From: UBA5066 sp046331465
Lineage (GTDB): Bacteria > Acidobacteriota > Thermoanaerobaculia > UBA5066
Assembly (NCBI GenBank): GCA_046331465.1
Contig: JAXLQV010000001.1
Span: 496,001 to 560,000 of the forward strand
Direction: 5' to 3'
DNA length: 64,000 nucleotides
In this document: positions 51,016-59,938 of the stretch, piece after piece
Layout: each line of letters begins with the position of its first letter
How positions within the stretch are numbered: the stretch's first letter is position 1
Notes under the pieces: generated by a model
Databases searched by the model: none
What the model saw: only the letters and a program-made list of their open reading frames with translations
Told to the model about the DNA's origin: nothing
Made by a program: the position numbers and the translations under genes

Positions 51016-52362
51016 CCTTCTTTGCCTGCTCCGCGCCGGGTTCCACCCGACGATCCCCTCGCGGCGGTTGTCGTAGCGGTAGGTGAGGCCGAGCTTCAGG
51101 CCGAGGACGGCGCCCGCGACGCCGAGGACGGGAAGCGCGCGGAGGAACCGGAGGAGGATCCGGTCGAGCCGGTAGTACTGGGCGTAGAGCCAGTCGGCGC
51201 CGGCCTGGAGCTCCTCCGGCGTCATCCGCGCGGGGCGGATGACGGCGTGCCGGAAGTCGTAGCGGGCGAGGTCGCGCTCGAGGATCCGCCCCTGCCTCTC
51301 GAGGTCGGCGTGGAGCGGGGTTCCGGGGAGCGGCGTCAGGACGTTCAGCTGGAGGCCGTCGATCCGGGCCTCGGCGAGGAATCGGAGCGTCCGCTCGAAG
51401 ACGTCCGGCTCGTCGCGGTCGAGGCCGACGATCATCCCTGCGATGACGCCGATCCCCGCGCGGCGGAGCGTCGCGAGCCGCTCGCGGAGGCGCTCCCCCT
51501 CGTTCCAGGCCTTGTCGAGCGAGGCGAGCCCCTCGGGGCTCGTCGTCTCGACGCCGACGAAGAGGCCGACGCAGCCGGCGGCGCGCGCGAGGCGGAGGAG
51601 GTCGGGCTCGTCGGCGAGCTCGATCGAGCACTGGCCGACCCAGCGCTTCCGGAGCGGCGCGAGGGCCGCGAAGAGATCCCGGGCGTAGCCGCGGTCGGCG
51701 ATCAGGTTGTCGTCGACGAACATGAAGTCGCGCGGGAGGGCCGCGACCTCGGCGACGACGCTCGCCACCGGGCGAGTCCGGAGCGTCGAGCGGTGGAAGG
51801 CGGCGACCGAGCAGTAGCGGCAGGCGTGGACGCAGCCGCGCGTCGCCTGGACGGCGTGGATCGTCGCGTAGTGCCGGGCGGTCCGCGCGAGGAGCTCGCG
51901 GCGGGGGACGGGCGTGCCGGAGAGGTCCCCGTGCGGCGAGGAAAGGTAGACCGGCTGAAGGCGCCCCGCCTCGAGGTCGGCGAGGAGGCGGGGCCAGGCC
52001 CCCTCCGCGTCGCCGACGACGACGGCGTCGAAGTGCGCGGTGGCTTCCGCGGGCTGGAGCGTCGGGTGGAACCCTCCCGCCACGACGACCTTTCCCCGGC
52101 TCCGGAACGCGCGCGCGATCTCGTACGCCCGCGGCGCGAGAGCCGTCATGAACGTGACGCCGACGAGGTCGACGTCCGCGTCGAGGTCGAGCGGCTCGAC
52201 GTTCTCGTCGCAGACGACGACCTCGTGCTCCGGCGGCGTCAGCGCGGCGACGATCGTGAGCGGGAGAACGGAGAAGCGGAGCATCGCGCGTCGGGGGACG
52301 TCGGGGCTCTCGCGGGTCACGCGGAGGTGTCCGGCGGCGGGGAGGACGAGGAGGATCTTCAC
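50812..52362 (-). CDS. B12-binding radical SAM protein (B12-rSAM)
   Basis: A 516-residue protein. The N-terminal cobalamin-binding domain (~1-140) has MKILLVLPAAG, VDLVGVTFMTALAPRAYEIA and VVVAGGFHPTLQP. The radical SAM core has RGCVHACRYC (Cys177, 181, 184), FMFVDDNLI, and LFVGVETTSPEGL. C-terminal helices follow (YAQYYRLDRILLRFLRALPVLG). Such enzymes methylate or rearrange unreactive carbon centres, often in lipids or natural products. Residues from about 450 on are encoded antisense to the nucleotidyltransferase gene and look non-native, so the true domain probably ends near NRREGIVGWNP. GTG start with GGAGG 4-5 nt upstream. Two palindromes, probable operators, lie directly in front of it. 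Confidence 0.85.
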   Translation of the reverse strand: MKILLVLPAAGHLRVTRESPDVPRRAMLRFSVLPLTIVAALTPPEHEVVVCDENVEPLDLDADVDLVGVTFMTALAPRAYEIARAFRSRGKVVVAGGFHPTLQPAEATAHFDAVVVGDAEGAWPRLLADLEAGRLQPVYLSSPHGDLSGTPVPRRELLARTARHYATIHAVQATRGCVHACRYCSVAAFHRSTLRTRPVASVVAEVAALPRDFMFVDDNLIADRGYARDLFAALAPLRKRWVGQCSIELADEPDLLRLARAAGCVGLFVGVETTSPEGLASLDKAWNEGERLRERLATLRRAGIGVIAGMIVGLDRDEPDVFERTLRFLAEARIDGLQLNVLTPLPGTPLHADLERQGRILERDLARYDFRHAVIRPARMTPEELQAGADWLYAQYYRLDRILLRFLRALPVLGVAGAVLGLKLGLTYRYDNRREGIVGWNPARSRQRRSAGFGTWQVPEVLEVLRPAARRLVPLQVREARNPHRLAVEEHLLPGPPAVLELHSGDRCQDFDPERR

Positions 52363-52374
52363 GGGGCCTCCATC

Positions 52375-52406
52375 CGAACGAAGTTCGTTCGCTGAATGAC
52401 ATTCAG
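52375..52406. promoter_or_regulatory. Two palindromes upstream of the B12-rSAM gene (probable TetR operator)
   Basis: CGAACGAA-G-TTCGTTCG (52375-52391) and CTGAATG-A-CATTCAG (52392-52406) abut each other 13 nt before the B12-rSAM start. The second resembles a site upstream of the TetR gene (53089-53103): 12 of 15 positions agree. The likely meaning is that the adjacent TetR protein represses this gene and itself. Confidence 0.6.
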
Positions 52407-52438
52407 TAAAGTGGGAAAAAAAGAGAGGGCGGGCACGG

Positions 52439-53062
52439 TCACTCCCTCCCGAGGATCCCGCGGAGGATGACGGAGCGGGCCCGCGCGGCGACGGCCGCGA
52501 ACGTCGCGGGCTCGTCGCGCAGGAAGTAGAGGACGACGCCGGCGAGCATGCTCCAGAGGGCGTCGACGCTCCGGGCGAGCTCCTCGGCGCCGAGGGCGGG
52601 GCGGGCCTGACGCAGGACGCCCGCAGCGACCGCCTTGCACGCCTCCTGCCGGCGGTCGAGGCGCGTCATGACGTCGCGCCCCTCGCGCAGGACCTGCATC
52701 TCGCGCCCGGGCTCCTGGAGCGTGAAGAAGAGGACGTCGAAGTAGTCGGGCGCCTCGCGGGCGAAGCCGAGGAAGGCGTCGACGAGGGCCTCGGCGGACT
52801 TCCGTGGAGCGCGCCCCTTCGCGACGGCCTCCCTCAGCCGGGACTCGAGGAGGTCGAACCCCTCGTCGAGGAGCTCGGCGTAGAGCGCGTGCTTGGAAGG
52901 GAAGTAGAGGTAGAGGGTCCCCGCGGAGAGCTCGGCGGCCTCGGCGATCGCGGGCATCGTCGTCCGGGCGAAGCCGTTCTTCCAGAAGAGCTTCCGGGCG
53001 GCCTTCAGGATCTGCCGCTTCCGCTCCGCCTTCTCGCGCCCGCGTCGTTCGAGGGTTCCCAT
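52439..53062 (-). CDS. TetR-family transcriptional regulator
   Basis: A 207-residue protein. The N-terminal helix-turn-helix is clear: KRQILKAARKLFWKNGFARTTMPAIAEAAELSAGTLYLYFPSKHALYAELLDEGFD. The C-terminal ligand domain is Ala/Leu-rich and unlike a named subfamily. The ligand is unknown, possibly a fatty acyl compound, as in the many TetR regulators with TGAATxxxATTCA-type sites. It probably controls the B12-rSAM gene downstream (77 bp from its stop to that start) and itself through the palindromes at 52392 and 53089. AGGAG lies 8 nt before the ATG. Confidence 0.9.
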   Translation of the reverse strand: MGTLERRGREKAERKRQILKAARKLFWKNGFARTTMPAIAEAAELSAGTLYLYFPSKHALYAELLDEGFDLLESRLREAVAKGRAPRKSAEALVDAFLGFAREAPDYFDVLFFTLQEPGREMQVLREGRDVMTRLDRRQEACKAVAAGVLRQARPALGAEELARSVDALWSMLAGVVLYFLRDEPATFAAVAARARSVILRGILGRE

Positions 53063-53088
53063 CGTCGCTCCTGAACGTCGGCCGGTTA

Positions 53089-53103
53089 CTGAACCACATT
53101 CAA
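53089..53103. promoter_or_regulatory. Probable TetR operator upstream of the regulator gene
   Basis: CTGAACCACATTCAA resembles the perfect palindrome CTGAATGACATTCAG at 52392-52406. It lies 27 nt before the TetR ATG (minus strand) and about 140 nt before ord on the plus strand, so it could also touch the ornithine operon promoter. Confidence 0.55.
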
Positions 53104-53245
53104 TATGAGCCCCCGGGACCGAGACGTCAAGGAGAGGACGGGAAGCGCCTCGAGCCGGTAGAATGCCCGGTCGGACGGCGCCACTGTTCCTGCCCGCGGC
53201 TCTCCGCCGGGCGGTTCGAACGGGCGGTCCGGCAGGAGGAATCCA

Positions 53246-54286
53246 ATGAAGAAGTTCCGTGTGGTCCAGTGGGGCCTCGGCGCCATGGGCAGCGGCATGG
53301 CCCGCCTCGTCCTCGAGAAGGACGGCCTCGAGCTCGTCGGCGGCATCGACATGCGCCCCGACTACGTGGGGAAGGACCTCGGCGAGGTCCTCGGCGCCGG
53401 CCGCAAGCTCGGCGTCGTCGTGACGAACGACCCGGCGACGGTTCTGGACAGGGCGAAGGTCGACCTCGTCGTCATCGCGACGACCTCCTGGACGAGGGAG
53501 CAGGCGCCCGACCTCAGGAGGATCCTCTCGGCCGGAATCAACTGCATCTCCATCGCCGAGGAGCTTGCGGCCCCCGAGGCCCAGAGCCCCGCGCTCGCCG
53601 CCGAGCTCGACGCCCTCGCGAAGGAGAACGGCGTCTCGCTCCTCGGAACCGGCGTCAACCCCGGCTTCGTCCTCGACCTCCTCGTCGTGACGCTCTCGGG
53701 CGTCTGCCACAGCGTGGAGCGGATCGAGGCGAGCCGCGTGAACGACCTCAGCCCGTACGGGCCGACGGTCATGAAGACGCAGGGCGTCGGGACGACCCCC
53801 GAGGAGTTCGCGAAGGGCGTGGCGGAAGGCTCCATCGTCGGGCACGTCGGCTTCCCCGAGAGCATCCGGATGATCAGCGACGCCCTCGGCCTCGGCGTGA
53901 CGCGCATCGAGGAGAGCCGCGAGCCGATCGTCAGCAAGGTCTACCGCGAGACGCCGCACGTGAAGGTCGCTCCCGGAATGGTCGCCGGCTGCGCGCACGT
54001 CGCGGTCGGGTACGCGGGGGAGAAGCCCGTCGTCCGGCTCGTCCACCCGCAGCAGATCCACCCTCACCTCGAGGGACAGGGGACGGGCGACTACATCAAC
54101 ATCTACGGCAAGCCCGAGATCCACATGTCGACCGGCCCGGAGATCGCCGGCGGCATCGCCACGATGGGCGTCGCCGTGAACATGATCCCGCACGTCGTCG
54201 CGGCGACTCCGGGCCTCAAGAGCATGGTCGACCTCCCGGTCCCCGCCGCCCTGATGGGCGCGAGCGCCTACCGCCGCCGGGTCTGA
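53246..54286 (+). CDS. ord: 2,4-diaminopentanoate dehydrogenase
   Basis: A 346-residue NAD(P)-dependent dehydrogenase with Rossmann motif VVQWGLGAMGSGMARLVL (residues 6-23) and a dihydrodipicolinate reductase-like layout (VIATTSWT, ISIAEELAAPEA, LLGTGVNPGFVLDLL). It converts (2R,4S)-2,4-diaminopentanoate, the product of D-ornithine aminomutase, to 2-amino-4-oxopentanoate. The assignment rests on family sequence and on the operon: ortA and ortB, the thiolase for its product, follow at once. It is the first gene of the set, with AGGAGG 7 nt before the ATG, and ends 5 bp before ortA. Confidence 0.9.
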   Translation: MKKFRVVQWGLGAMGSGMARLVLEKDGLELVGGIDMRPDYVGKDLGEVLGAGRKLGVVVTNDPATVLDRAKVDLVVIATTSWTREQAPDLRRILSAGINCISIAEELAAPEAQSPALAAELDALAKENGVSLLGTGVNPGFVLDLLVVTLSGVCHSVERIEASRVNDLSPYGPTVMKTQGVGTTPEEFAKGVAEGSIVGHVGFPESIRMISDALGLGVTRIEESREPIVSKVYRETPHVKVAPGMVAGCAHVAVGYAGEKPVVRLVHPQQIHPHLEGQGTGDYINIYGKPEIHMSTGPEIAGGIATMGVAVNMIPHVVAATPGLKSMVDLPVPAALMGASAYRRRV

Positions 54287-54291
54287 ACGCC

Positions 54292-54570
54292 ATGAGCGTC
54301 GCCCGGGGAACCTGGGTCGAGATCGAGTCGATCGTCCTGCAGCCTGCGGAGAGGGCCCCCGGCCTTCCGGAGGACACCGCCGCCACGCCCTACGTCCTCC
54401 GCCTGTCAGGCTTCCTCGTGGAGGAGGCCGAGGTCGGGCAGGAGGTCGCGGTGAAGAGCCTGATCGGGCGGACGCACCACGGCGTCCTCCGGGCGGTGAA
54501 CCCGTCCTACGAGCACAGCTTCGGGACGACCGTGCCGGAGCTGCTGACGATCGGGCTGAGGGAGAAGTGA
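54292..54570 (+). CDS. ortA: 2-amino-4-ketopentanoate thiolase, alpha subunit
   Basis: A 92-residue protein. It matches OrtA: GTWVEIESIVLQPAERAPGLPEDTAATPYVLRLSGFLVEEAEVGQEVAVKSLIGRTHHGVL. The small alpha subunit partners the PLP-containing beta subunit in CoA-dependent cleavage of 2-amino-4-oxopentanoate to D-alanine and acetyl-CoA. Position between ord and ortB is as in clostridial ornithine clusters. The ATG at 54292 is five bases after the ord stop; ortB starts 1 base after its stop. Confidence 0.9.
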   Translation: MSVARGTWVEIESIVLQPAERAPGLPEDTAATPYVLRLSGFLVEEAEVGQEVAVKSLIGRTHHGVLRAVNPSYEHSFGTTVPELLTIGLREK

Positions 54571-54571
54571 C

Positions 54572-55978
54572 GTGAGGGACACGACCTACGCCGCCGTCCT
54601 CTCCCGGAAGAACGAGATCATGAAGGCGAGCCTCGGGATCGACTTCGAGACGTACGTCTCGAGCCCGATCGCCTTCGACTACGAGCGGATGATGGCCGGG
54701 ACCGGCTTCACGCTCGACGACGTCGCCCGCATCCAGGGGGAGACGAAGGTCGGCAACACGCCGCTCCACGAGCTGACGCGCCTGACGGAGGCGGTCCGCG
54801 CGACGGCCGCCCCCGGGAAGGGGGCGCGGATCCTGGTGAAGGACGAGGCGGCGAACGCCTCGGGCTCCTTCAAGGCCCGGCGCGCCTCGGTGAGCGTCTA
54901 CGCCGCGAAGGCGCGCGGCTACGCGGGCGTCGCGACCGCGACGAGCGGCAACTACGGCGCCGGCGTCGCGAGCCAGGCGGCGATGCGCGACCTTCGGTGC
55001 ATCGTCCTCCAGGAGGTCTTCGACAGCCGCGGCGTCGGCCAGCCCGAGATCCTCGAGAAGTCGCGCGCCTGCGAGGCCTACGGCGCCGAGGTGCAGCGCC
55101 TGACCGTCGGGCCGGAGCTCTTCTACGTCCTCCTGAAGACGCTCGAGGAGACCGGCTTCTTCAACGCGAGCCTCTACACGCCGTTCGGCATCCGGGGCGT
55201 CGAGACGCTCGGCGTCGAGATCGCCCGGCAGGTGCGCGCCCGCTACCACCGCGACCCCGACGCCGTCGTCGTCACGCACGCCGGCGGCGGGAACCTGACC
55301 GGCACCGCCCGCGGCCTCCTCGCCGAGGGGTGCGCGGCGACGCGGATCGTCGCCTGCTCCGTCGACCTCGCCGGCCTCCACATGGCCTCCGACCGCGACT
55401 TCAACCGGAAGAGCTTCACGACGGGGCACACCGGCTTCGGCGTCCCCTTCGCCACCTGGCCCGACCGGGTCGACGTCCCGCGGAACGCGGCGCGCAGCCT
55501 CCGCTACATGGACGAGTACCAGCTCGTCAGCCAGGGCGAGGTCTTCTACGTCACGGAGCTGATGACGAAGCTCGAGGGGCTCGAGCGCGGGCCGGCGGGG
55601 AACACGAGCCTCACGGCGGCCGTCACGCTCGCCCGTCAGATGGACCGCGACCAGGTCGTCGTCGTCCAGGAGACCGAGTACACGGGTGCCGGCAAGCACC
55701 ACAACCGCCAGCTCTCGTTCGCCCGCGAGAACGGGATCGAGGTGAGGGTCGGCGACCCGGCCGGGAACGTCCCCGGGAAGACGATCGTCCTCCCCGCCTC
55801 GCTCGACATGGTGCGCGGCCGGGTGCAGGACATGGAGAAGCTCCGCCTCTCCTACCTGAAGAACGCCGCGAAGCTCCACCCGGCGGAGAAGTGGACGGAA
55901 GGCGACGTCGCCTTCCTCGCCGCCGACCTCAAGCAAGAGCCCGCCTGGGTCCGGCAGGCCGCCGCGACCCTCGCGTGA
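54572..55978 (+). CDS. ortB: 2-amino-4-ketopentanoate thiolase, beta subunit (PLP-dependent)
   Basis: A 468-residue fold-type II PLP enzyme: GNTPLHELTRL, then VKDEAANASGSFKARRAS with the cofactor Lys101, ATSGNYGAGVASQAA and THAGGGNLTGTARG (phosphate-binding Gly loop). With OrtA it catalyses thiolytic cleavage of (2R)-2-amino-4-oxopentanoate, yielding acetyl-CoA and D-alanine. GTG start with GAGAAG in the end of ortA as the ribosome-binding site. It is followed closely by oraS, keeping the standard order of ornithine-degradation operons. Confidence 0.9.
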   Translation: MRDTTYAAVLSRKNEIMKASLGIDFETYVSSPIAFDYERMMAGTGFTLDDVARIQGETKVGNTPLHELTRLTEAVRATAAPGKGARILVKDEAANASGSFKARRASVSVYAAKARGYAGVATATSGNYGAGVASQAAMRDLRCIVLQEVFDSRGVGQPEILEKSRACEAYGAEVQRLTVGPELFYVLLKTLEETGFFNASLYTPFGIRGVETLGVEIARQVRARYHRDPDAVVVTHAGGGNLTGTARGLLAEGCAATRIVACSVDLAGLHMASDRDFNRKSFTTGHTGFGVPFATWPDRVDVPRNAARSLRYMDEYQLVSQGEVFYVTELMTKLEGLERGPAGNTSLTAAVTLARQMDRDQVVVVQETEYTGAGKHHNRQLSFARENGIEVRVGDPAGNVPGKTIVLPASLDMVRGRVQDMEKLRLSYLKNAAKLHPAEKWTEGDVAFLAADLKQEPAWVRQAAATLA

Positions 55979-55989
55979 GGGAGACACAC

Positions 55990-56340
55990 ATGACCGACGA
56001 CAGGATCGCCCGGTTCGAGGAGCGCCGCGCCGCGCTCGCGAAGCTGGGCGACGAAGAGCTCAAGGCCCGTTTCTGGACGCTCACGAACGAGGTCGTCGCC
56101 CCGATCCTCGACCTCGCGAAGGGCCACACGAGCCCCTCCATCGAGCGGGCCGTCCTCCTTCGGATGGGGATCGACTCCGTCACCACGCAGGGGGTCGTGA
56201 AGGCGGTCCTCGACGCCGGGCTCCTCGGCAAGGGAGCGGGGCACGTCGTCCTGAAGGTGTCGAAGAAGAACGGGACCGACCTCCGCGCCGCCGCGCAGGC
56301 GATCCTCGACGACCGGACCGTCCTGGAGGGGCTCTTCTGA
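55990..56340 (+). CDS. oraS: D-ornithine 4,5-aminomutase, S (small) subunit
   Basis: A 116-residue protein matching OraS: RFEERRAALAKLGDEELKARFWTLTNEVVAPILDLAKGHTSPSIERAVLLRMGIDSVTTQGVV, followed by GAGHVVLKVSK. OraS forms the alpha2beta2 complex with OraE and is needed for adenosylcobalamin/PLP-dependent migration of the delta-amino group of D-ornithine. Length is close to the clostridial form (about 121). GAGGGAG precedes the ATG; oraE begins 16 bp after its stop. Confidence 0.95.
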   Translation: MTDDRIARFEERRAALAKLGDEELKARFWTLTNEVVAPILDLAKGHTSPSIERAVLLRMGIDSVTTQGVVKAVLDAGLLGKGAGHVVLKVSKKNGTDLRAAAQAILDDRTVLEGLF

Positions 56341-56356
56341 GCCCGGGGAGAGAGCG

Positions 56357-58561
56357 ATGACGAAGCCGACTCCTCCCGACCGGAAGCTCGACGTCGAGAA
56401 GATCCTCGAGGGGCTCGAGAGCTACCACCCGCCGCGGAAGGGGTGGACCTGGCGCGACGTGCCCGAGGGGGGCGTCGACATGGGGCCGTTCCACTTCCGC
56501 GACATGTCGAGGCCCCTCGAGAGGTCGATCGGCCTCCCGGCGAGCAAGTACTTCGACCACATCGACCCGCAGCCCTCCTGCGTCGTGACGACCGAGATCG
56601 CCTCGGGGCGCTTCGAGGACGACATCCGGAGGATGCGGATGGCCGCCTGGCACGGCGCCGACCACATCATGGTCATCCGGACGACCGGACAGAGCCACAT
56701 CGACGGCCTCCTCGAGGGGACTCCCGAGGGGATCGGCGGCGTGCCGATCACGCGCAAGCAGATCCGCGCGAGCCGAAAGGCGTGCGACGAGATCGAGAAG
56801 GAGGTCGGCCGCCCGATCAACTTCCACTCGTACGTCTCGGGCGTCGCCGGCCCCGAGGTCGCCGTCCTCTTCGCCGAGGAGGGGATCAACGGCGCCCACC
56901 AGGACCCGCAGTACAACGTCCTCTACCGGAACGTGAACATGTACCGCTCCTTCGTCGACGCGGCGGAGGCGAAGAAGGTCATGGCCGGCGCGCGGATCTT
57001 CCAGATCGACGGCGCGCACAACGCGAACGCCACCGCGAAGGCGGGCTGGCTCGTCATGCCCGAGCTGATGGTCCAGCACGGCATCAACTGCGCGTTCTCG
57101 GTCGCCGTCGGGATGGAGAAGGACCTGATCGGCCTCTCCACCGTCCCGCCGAACGCCCCGCCCGCGCCGAAGCTCTGGTACGACCTGCCGTACGCCGTCG
57201 CGCTCCGCGACTTCTTCTCCGACTACCGGATGCGGGCGCAGCAGAACACCCGCTACATCGAGGCCGACATCGAGGAGGCGGTGAGGACCCACACGGTCGA
57301 CACGCTCATCTCGATGCTCACGCGCGCCGACATCCAGAGCACGATCACCCCCGACGAGGGGCGGAACGTGCCGTGGCACTACAACAACGTCCGCGGCGTC
57401 CAGACCGTCAAGCAGACCTGGGCCGCCCTCGACGGCATCAAGGAGCTCGTGTCGCTCAACCACGACGGGCCGCTCGGGGAGATGGTGCGCGACCTGAAGG
57501 AGCGCGCCGTCGCCTTCCTCGAGGAGGTCCTCGAGGTGGGGGGCTACTTCGCGGCGGTGGAGAAGGGCTTCTTCGTCGACTCGGCGAAGTACCCCGAGCG
57601 GAGCGGCGACGGCATCGCCCGCGACGGGAAGGGGGGCGTCGGCGCGGGCTCGCTCGTCCCGCGCGACCCGGACTACCTCGCTCCCGTCTGCGACCACTTC
57701 GGGACGAACCACCTCCCCGCGGACGTCGCGAAGGCCTGCGACCCGATCGGCGGCTGCACGCTCTGCGACCCTGGGAAGATCGTCTTCCTCGACGAGCTCG
57801 ACCCCGAGGACAACTGCCACCGGCGGCTCGAGAAGACTCTTCCGTACCGGAAGGGGAACGCGATCCGGCCCGAAGCCGAGTGGGCCGGCGACGGGATGGT
57901 CCTCGTCCAGCTCTTCGTTCCCGAGAACGAGGAGATCGCCCCGGTCTACGCCGTCGAGATGGCGAAGAGGATGGGGCTCGTCGACCCCGAGGTCATCAAC
58001 ACGATGGTCCTCCACCCGGCGGAGGGGTGCTTCGTCGAGGTGAAGGGGAAGGTGGCGTTCGACGTCGACCGGACGGCGCTGAAAATCCCCGAGAAGGAGG
58101 TGATCCTCCCCGAGCAGGAGCTCCGCGAGGCGGTGAAGGCCGTGGGCCTGAGGGTCGTCGCGGGGACGGTCGGCGAGGACGAGCACAGCGTCGGCCTCCG
58201 CGAGATCCTCGACATCAAGCACGGCGGCATCGAGAAGTACGGGGTGAAGTACCACTACCTCGGGACGTCGGTGCCGGTCGGCAAGCTCGTCGACGCGGCC
58301 ATCGAGACCGGGGCGCACGCGATCCTGATCTCCACGATCATCAGCCACAACGACGTCCACCGCGCCCAGATGCGGAAGCTCGCCGAGCTCTGCCGCGAGA
58401 AGGGGATCCGCGACCGCGTCGTCCTCGTTGCCGGCGGCACGCAGGTGAGCCGGGAGATGGCGAAGGAGACCGGGCTCGACGCGACGTTCGGCCGGGGGAC
58501 GAAGGGGATCCACGTCGTCAACGCGATGGTGAAGACGCTGAAGGCGCGCGGCGCCGCCTGA
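56357..58561 (+). CDS. oraE: D-ornithine 4,5-aminomutase, E (catalytic) subunit
   Basis: A 734-residue protein with a TIM-barrel PLP/cobalamin domain and a C-terminal B12-binding Rossmann domain. The DxHxxG motif (DEHSVG) gives His610 as the cobalt ligand. Lys621, 11 residues later, matches the His618/Lys629 spacing of the Clostridium sticklandii enzyme, where the Lys forms the PLP aldimine. Other family sequence: HIDPQPSCVVTTEIASGRFEDDIRRMRMA and FQIDGAHNANATAKAGWLVMPELMVQHGINCAFS. The reaction is D-ornithine to (2R,4S)-2,4-diaminopentanoate. GGGAGAG lies upstream of the ATG, and a MutL-like reactivase gene follows after 22 bp. Confidence 0.95.
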   Translation: MTKPTPPDRKLDVEKILEGLESYHPPRKGWTWRDVPEGGVDMGPFHFRDMSRPLERSIGLPASKYFDHIDPQPSCVVTTEIASGRFEDDIRRMRMAAWHGADHIMVIRTTGQSHIDGLLEGTPEGIGGVPITRKQIRASRKACDEIEKEVGRPINFHSYVSGVAGPEVAVLFAEEGINGAHQDPQYNVLYRNVNMYRSFVDAAEAKKVMAGARIFQIDGAHNANATAKAGWLVMPELMVQHGINCAFSVAVGMEKDLIGLSTVPPNAPPAPKLWYDLPYAVALRDFFSDYRMRAQQNTRYIEADIEEAVRTHTVDTLISMLTRADIQSTITPDEGRNVPWHYNNVRGVQTVKQTWAALDGIKELVSLNHDGPLGEMVRDLKERAVAFLEEVLEVGGYFAAVEKGFFVDSAKYPERSGDGIARDGKGGVGAGSLVPRDPDYLAPVCDHFGTNHLPADVAKACDPIGGCTLCDPGKIVFLDELDPEDNCHRRLEKTLPYRKGNAIRPEAEWAGDGMVLVQLFVPENEEIAPVYAVEMAKRMGLVDPEVINTMVLHPAEGCFVEVKGKVAFDVDRTALKIPEKEVILPEQELREAVKAVGLRVVAGTVGEDEHSVGLREILDIKHGGIEKYGVKYHYLGTSVPVGKLVDAAIETGAHAILISTIISHNDVHRAQMRKLAELCREKGIRDRVVLVAGGTQVSREMAKETGLDATFGRGTKGIHVVNAMVKTLKARGAA

Positions 58562-58583
58562 GGGGGAGGGTCCGGGGACGCCG

Positions 58584-59930
58584 ATGCAGATCGAGGTCCT
58601 GACGCTCGAGGTCGGCTCGACGATCACGAAGGCAAACGGCTTCCGCCGCTCGCCGGATGGCGGGTTCGACCACGTCGCCCAGGGCTTCGCGGCGACGAGC
58701 GTGGCGGCGGGGGACGTCGGAATCGGCGTCGACGCCGCCGTCGCCGACCTGCGCGCGCGCTCCGGCCTCGACCCCGCCGGCGCCGAGACGTTCGTCAACA
58801 GCTCGGCCGCCGGGGGCCTCCGGATGACCGTCCACGGCCTGACGCCCTCGATGACCGCCCGGGCGGCGCGGGAGGCCGCCCTCGGCGCCGGCGGGATCGT
58901 GAAGCTCGTGACGGCGGGGGAGCTCGACGACGGCGACCTCGGCGAGGTCCGCGAGATCCGGCCGAACCTCGTCCTCCTCGCGGGGGGCGTCGACTTCGGC
59001 GAGAAGGGGACGGTCCTTCGCAACGCGGAGAGGCTCGCGCGGCTCGGCCTCGCCTCGCCCGTCCTCTACGCGGGGAACGCGGCGCTCCGGAACCGCGTCG
59101 CGGAGCTCTTCCGCGAGGCGGGCGCCGAGCTCCACGTCGCCGAGAACGTCTTCCCCGACGTCGACGTCCTGAACGTCGAGCCGCTCCGCCGCCTCGTCCA
59201 CGAGGCGTTCAACAGGCACATCGTGAAGGCCCCCGGAATGGAGCGCCTCGGGGAGCGGACGAGGCACGGCATCCTCCCGACGCCCGGCGCCGTCCTCCGC
59301 GGCGCCGAGCTCTTCGCCGAGGTCGCCGGCGACTGCCTCGTCTTCGACGTGGGGGGCGCCACGACGGACGTCCACAGCGTGACGGAAGGGGGCGCCGAGT
59401 GGCACTCCCGGCTCGTCGAGCCGGAGCCGCGCGCGAAGAGGACCGTCGAGGGGGACCTCGGCGTCTTCGTGAACGCGCGGAACGTCGTCGATCTGGCCGG
59501 CGAGCCGGACGGCGAGACCCGCCTCTCCGACCTCGCGGCGCTCCCCGTCACCGATCGCCAGAAGGCGCTCACCCGCTGGCTCTGCGAGAGGGCCGTCTCC
59601 ATCGGCGCGCGCCGGCACGCGGGCGTCGTCACCGACCTCTTCACCCCGACCGGACGGCGCCCGATCGTGAAGGGGAAGGACCTGACCGCCGTGAAGTGGG
59701 TCGTCGCCACCGGCGGCGCCCTCACGAAGGTGGAGGGCGCGGCGGAGTGCCTCCGGGCGGTCTGCACCGGCGCGGGGAAGCACCTCCTCCCCGACCCGTC
59801 CGCCACGATCCTCGTCGACGCCGCGTACCGCTTCAGCGCGCTCGGCACGATCTCCACCGAGTACCCAGACGACGTCCGTGCGACCTTCCGGCGATGGGTC
59901 GACGCGCGGGCGGCGTCGGAGAGCTCCTGA
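58584..59930 (+). CDS. MutL/GlmL-like ASKHA protein, probable aminomutase reactivase
   Basis: A 448-residue protein of the GlmL/MutL family (not the DNA repair MutL). It has the actin-like ATPase phosphate loops: VLTLEVGSTITKANGF at the start, LLAGGVDFGEKGT in the middle and CLVFDVGGATTDVHSV in the second half. Such proteins accompany B12-dependent mutases and ornithine aminomutase and are thought to exchange damaged cobalamin. It sits between oraE and orr, as in clostridial clusters. GGGGGAGGG precedes the ATG. The name MutL is avoided as a symbol because it is ambiguous. Confidence 0.85.
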   Translation: MQIEVLTLEVGSTITKANGFRRSPDGGFDHVAQGFAATSVAAGDVGIGVDAAVADLRARSGLDPAGAETFVNSSAAGGLRMTVHGLTPSMTARAAREAALGAGGIVKLVTAGELDDGDLGEVREIRPNLVLLAGGVDFGEKGTVLRNAERLARLGLASPVLYAGNAALRNRVAELFREAGAELHVAENVFPDVDVLNVEPLRRLVHEAFNRHIVKAPGMERLGERTRHGILPTPGAVLRGAELFAEVAGDCLVFDVGGATTDVHSVTEGGAEWHSRLVEPEPRAKRTVEGDLGVFVNARNVVDLAGEPDGETRLSDLAALPVTDRQKALTRWLCERAVSIGARRHAGVVTDLFTPTGRRPIVKGKDLTAVKWVVATGGALTKVEGAAECLRAVCTGAGKHLLPDPSATILVDAAYRFSALGTISTEYPDDVRATFRRWVDARAASESS

Positions 59931-59938
59931 GGAGCCCC

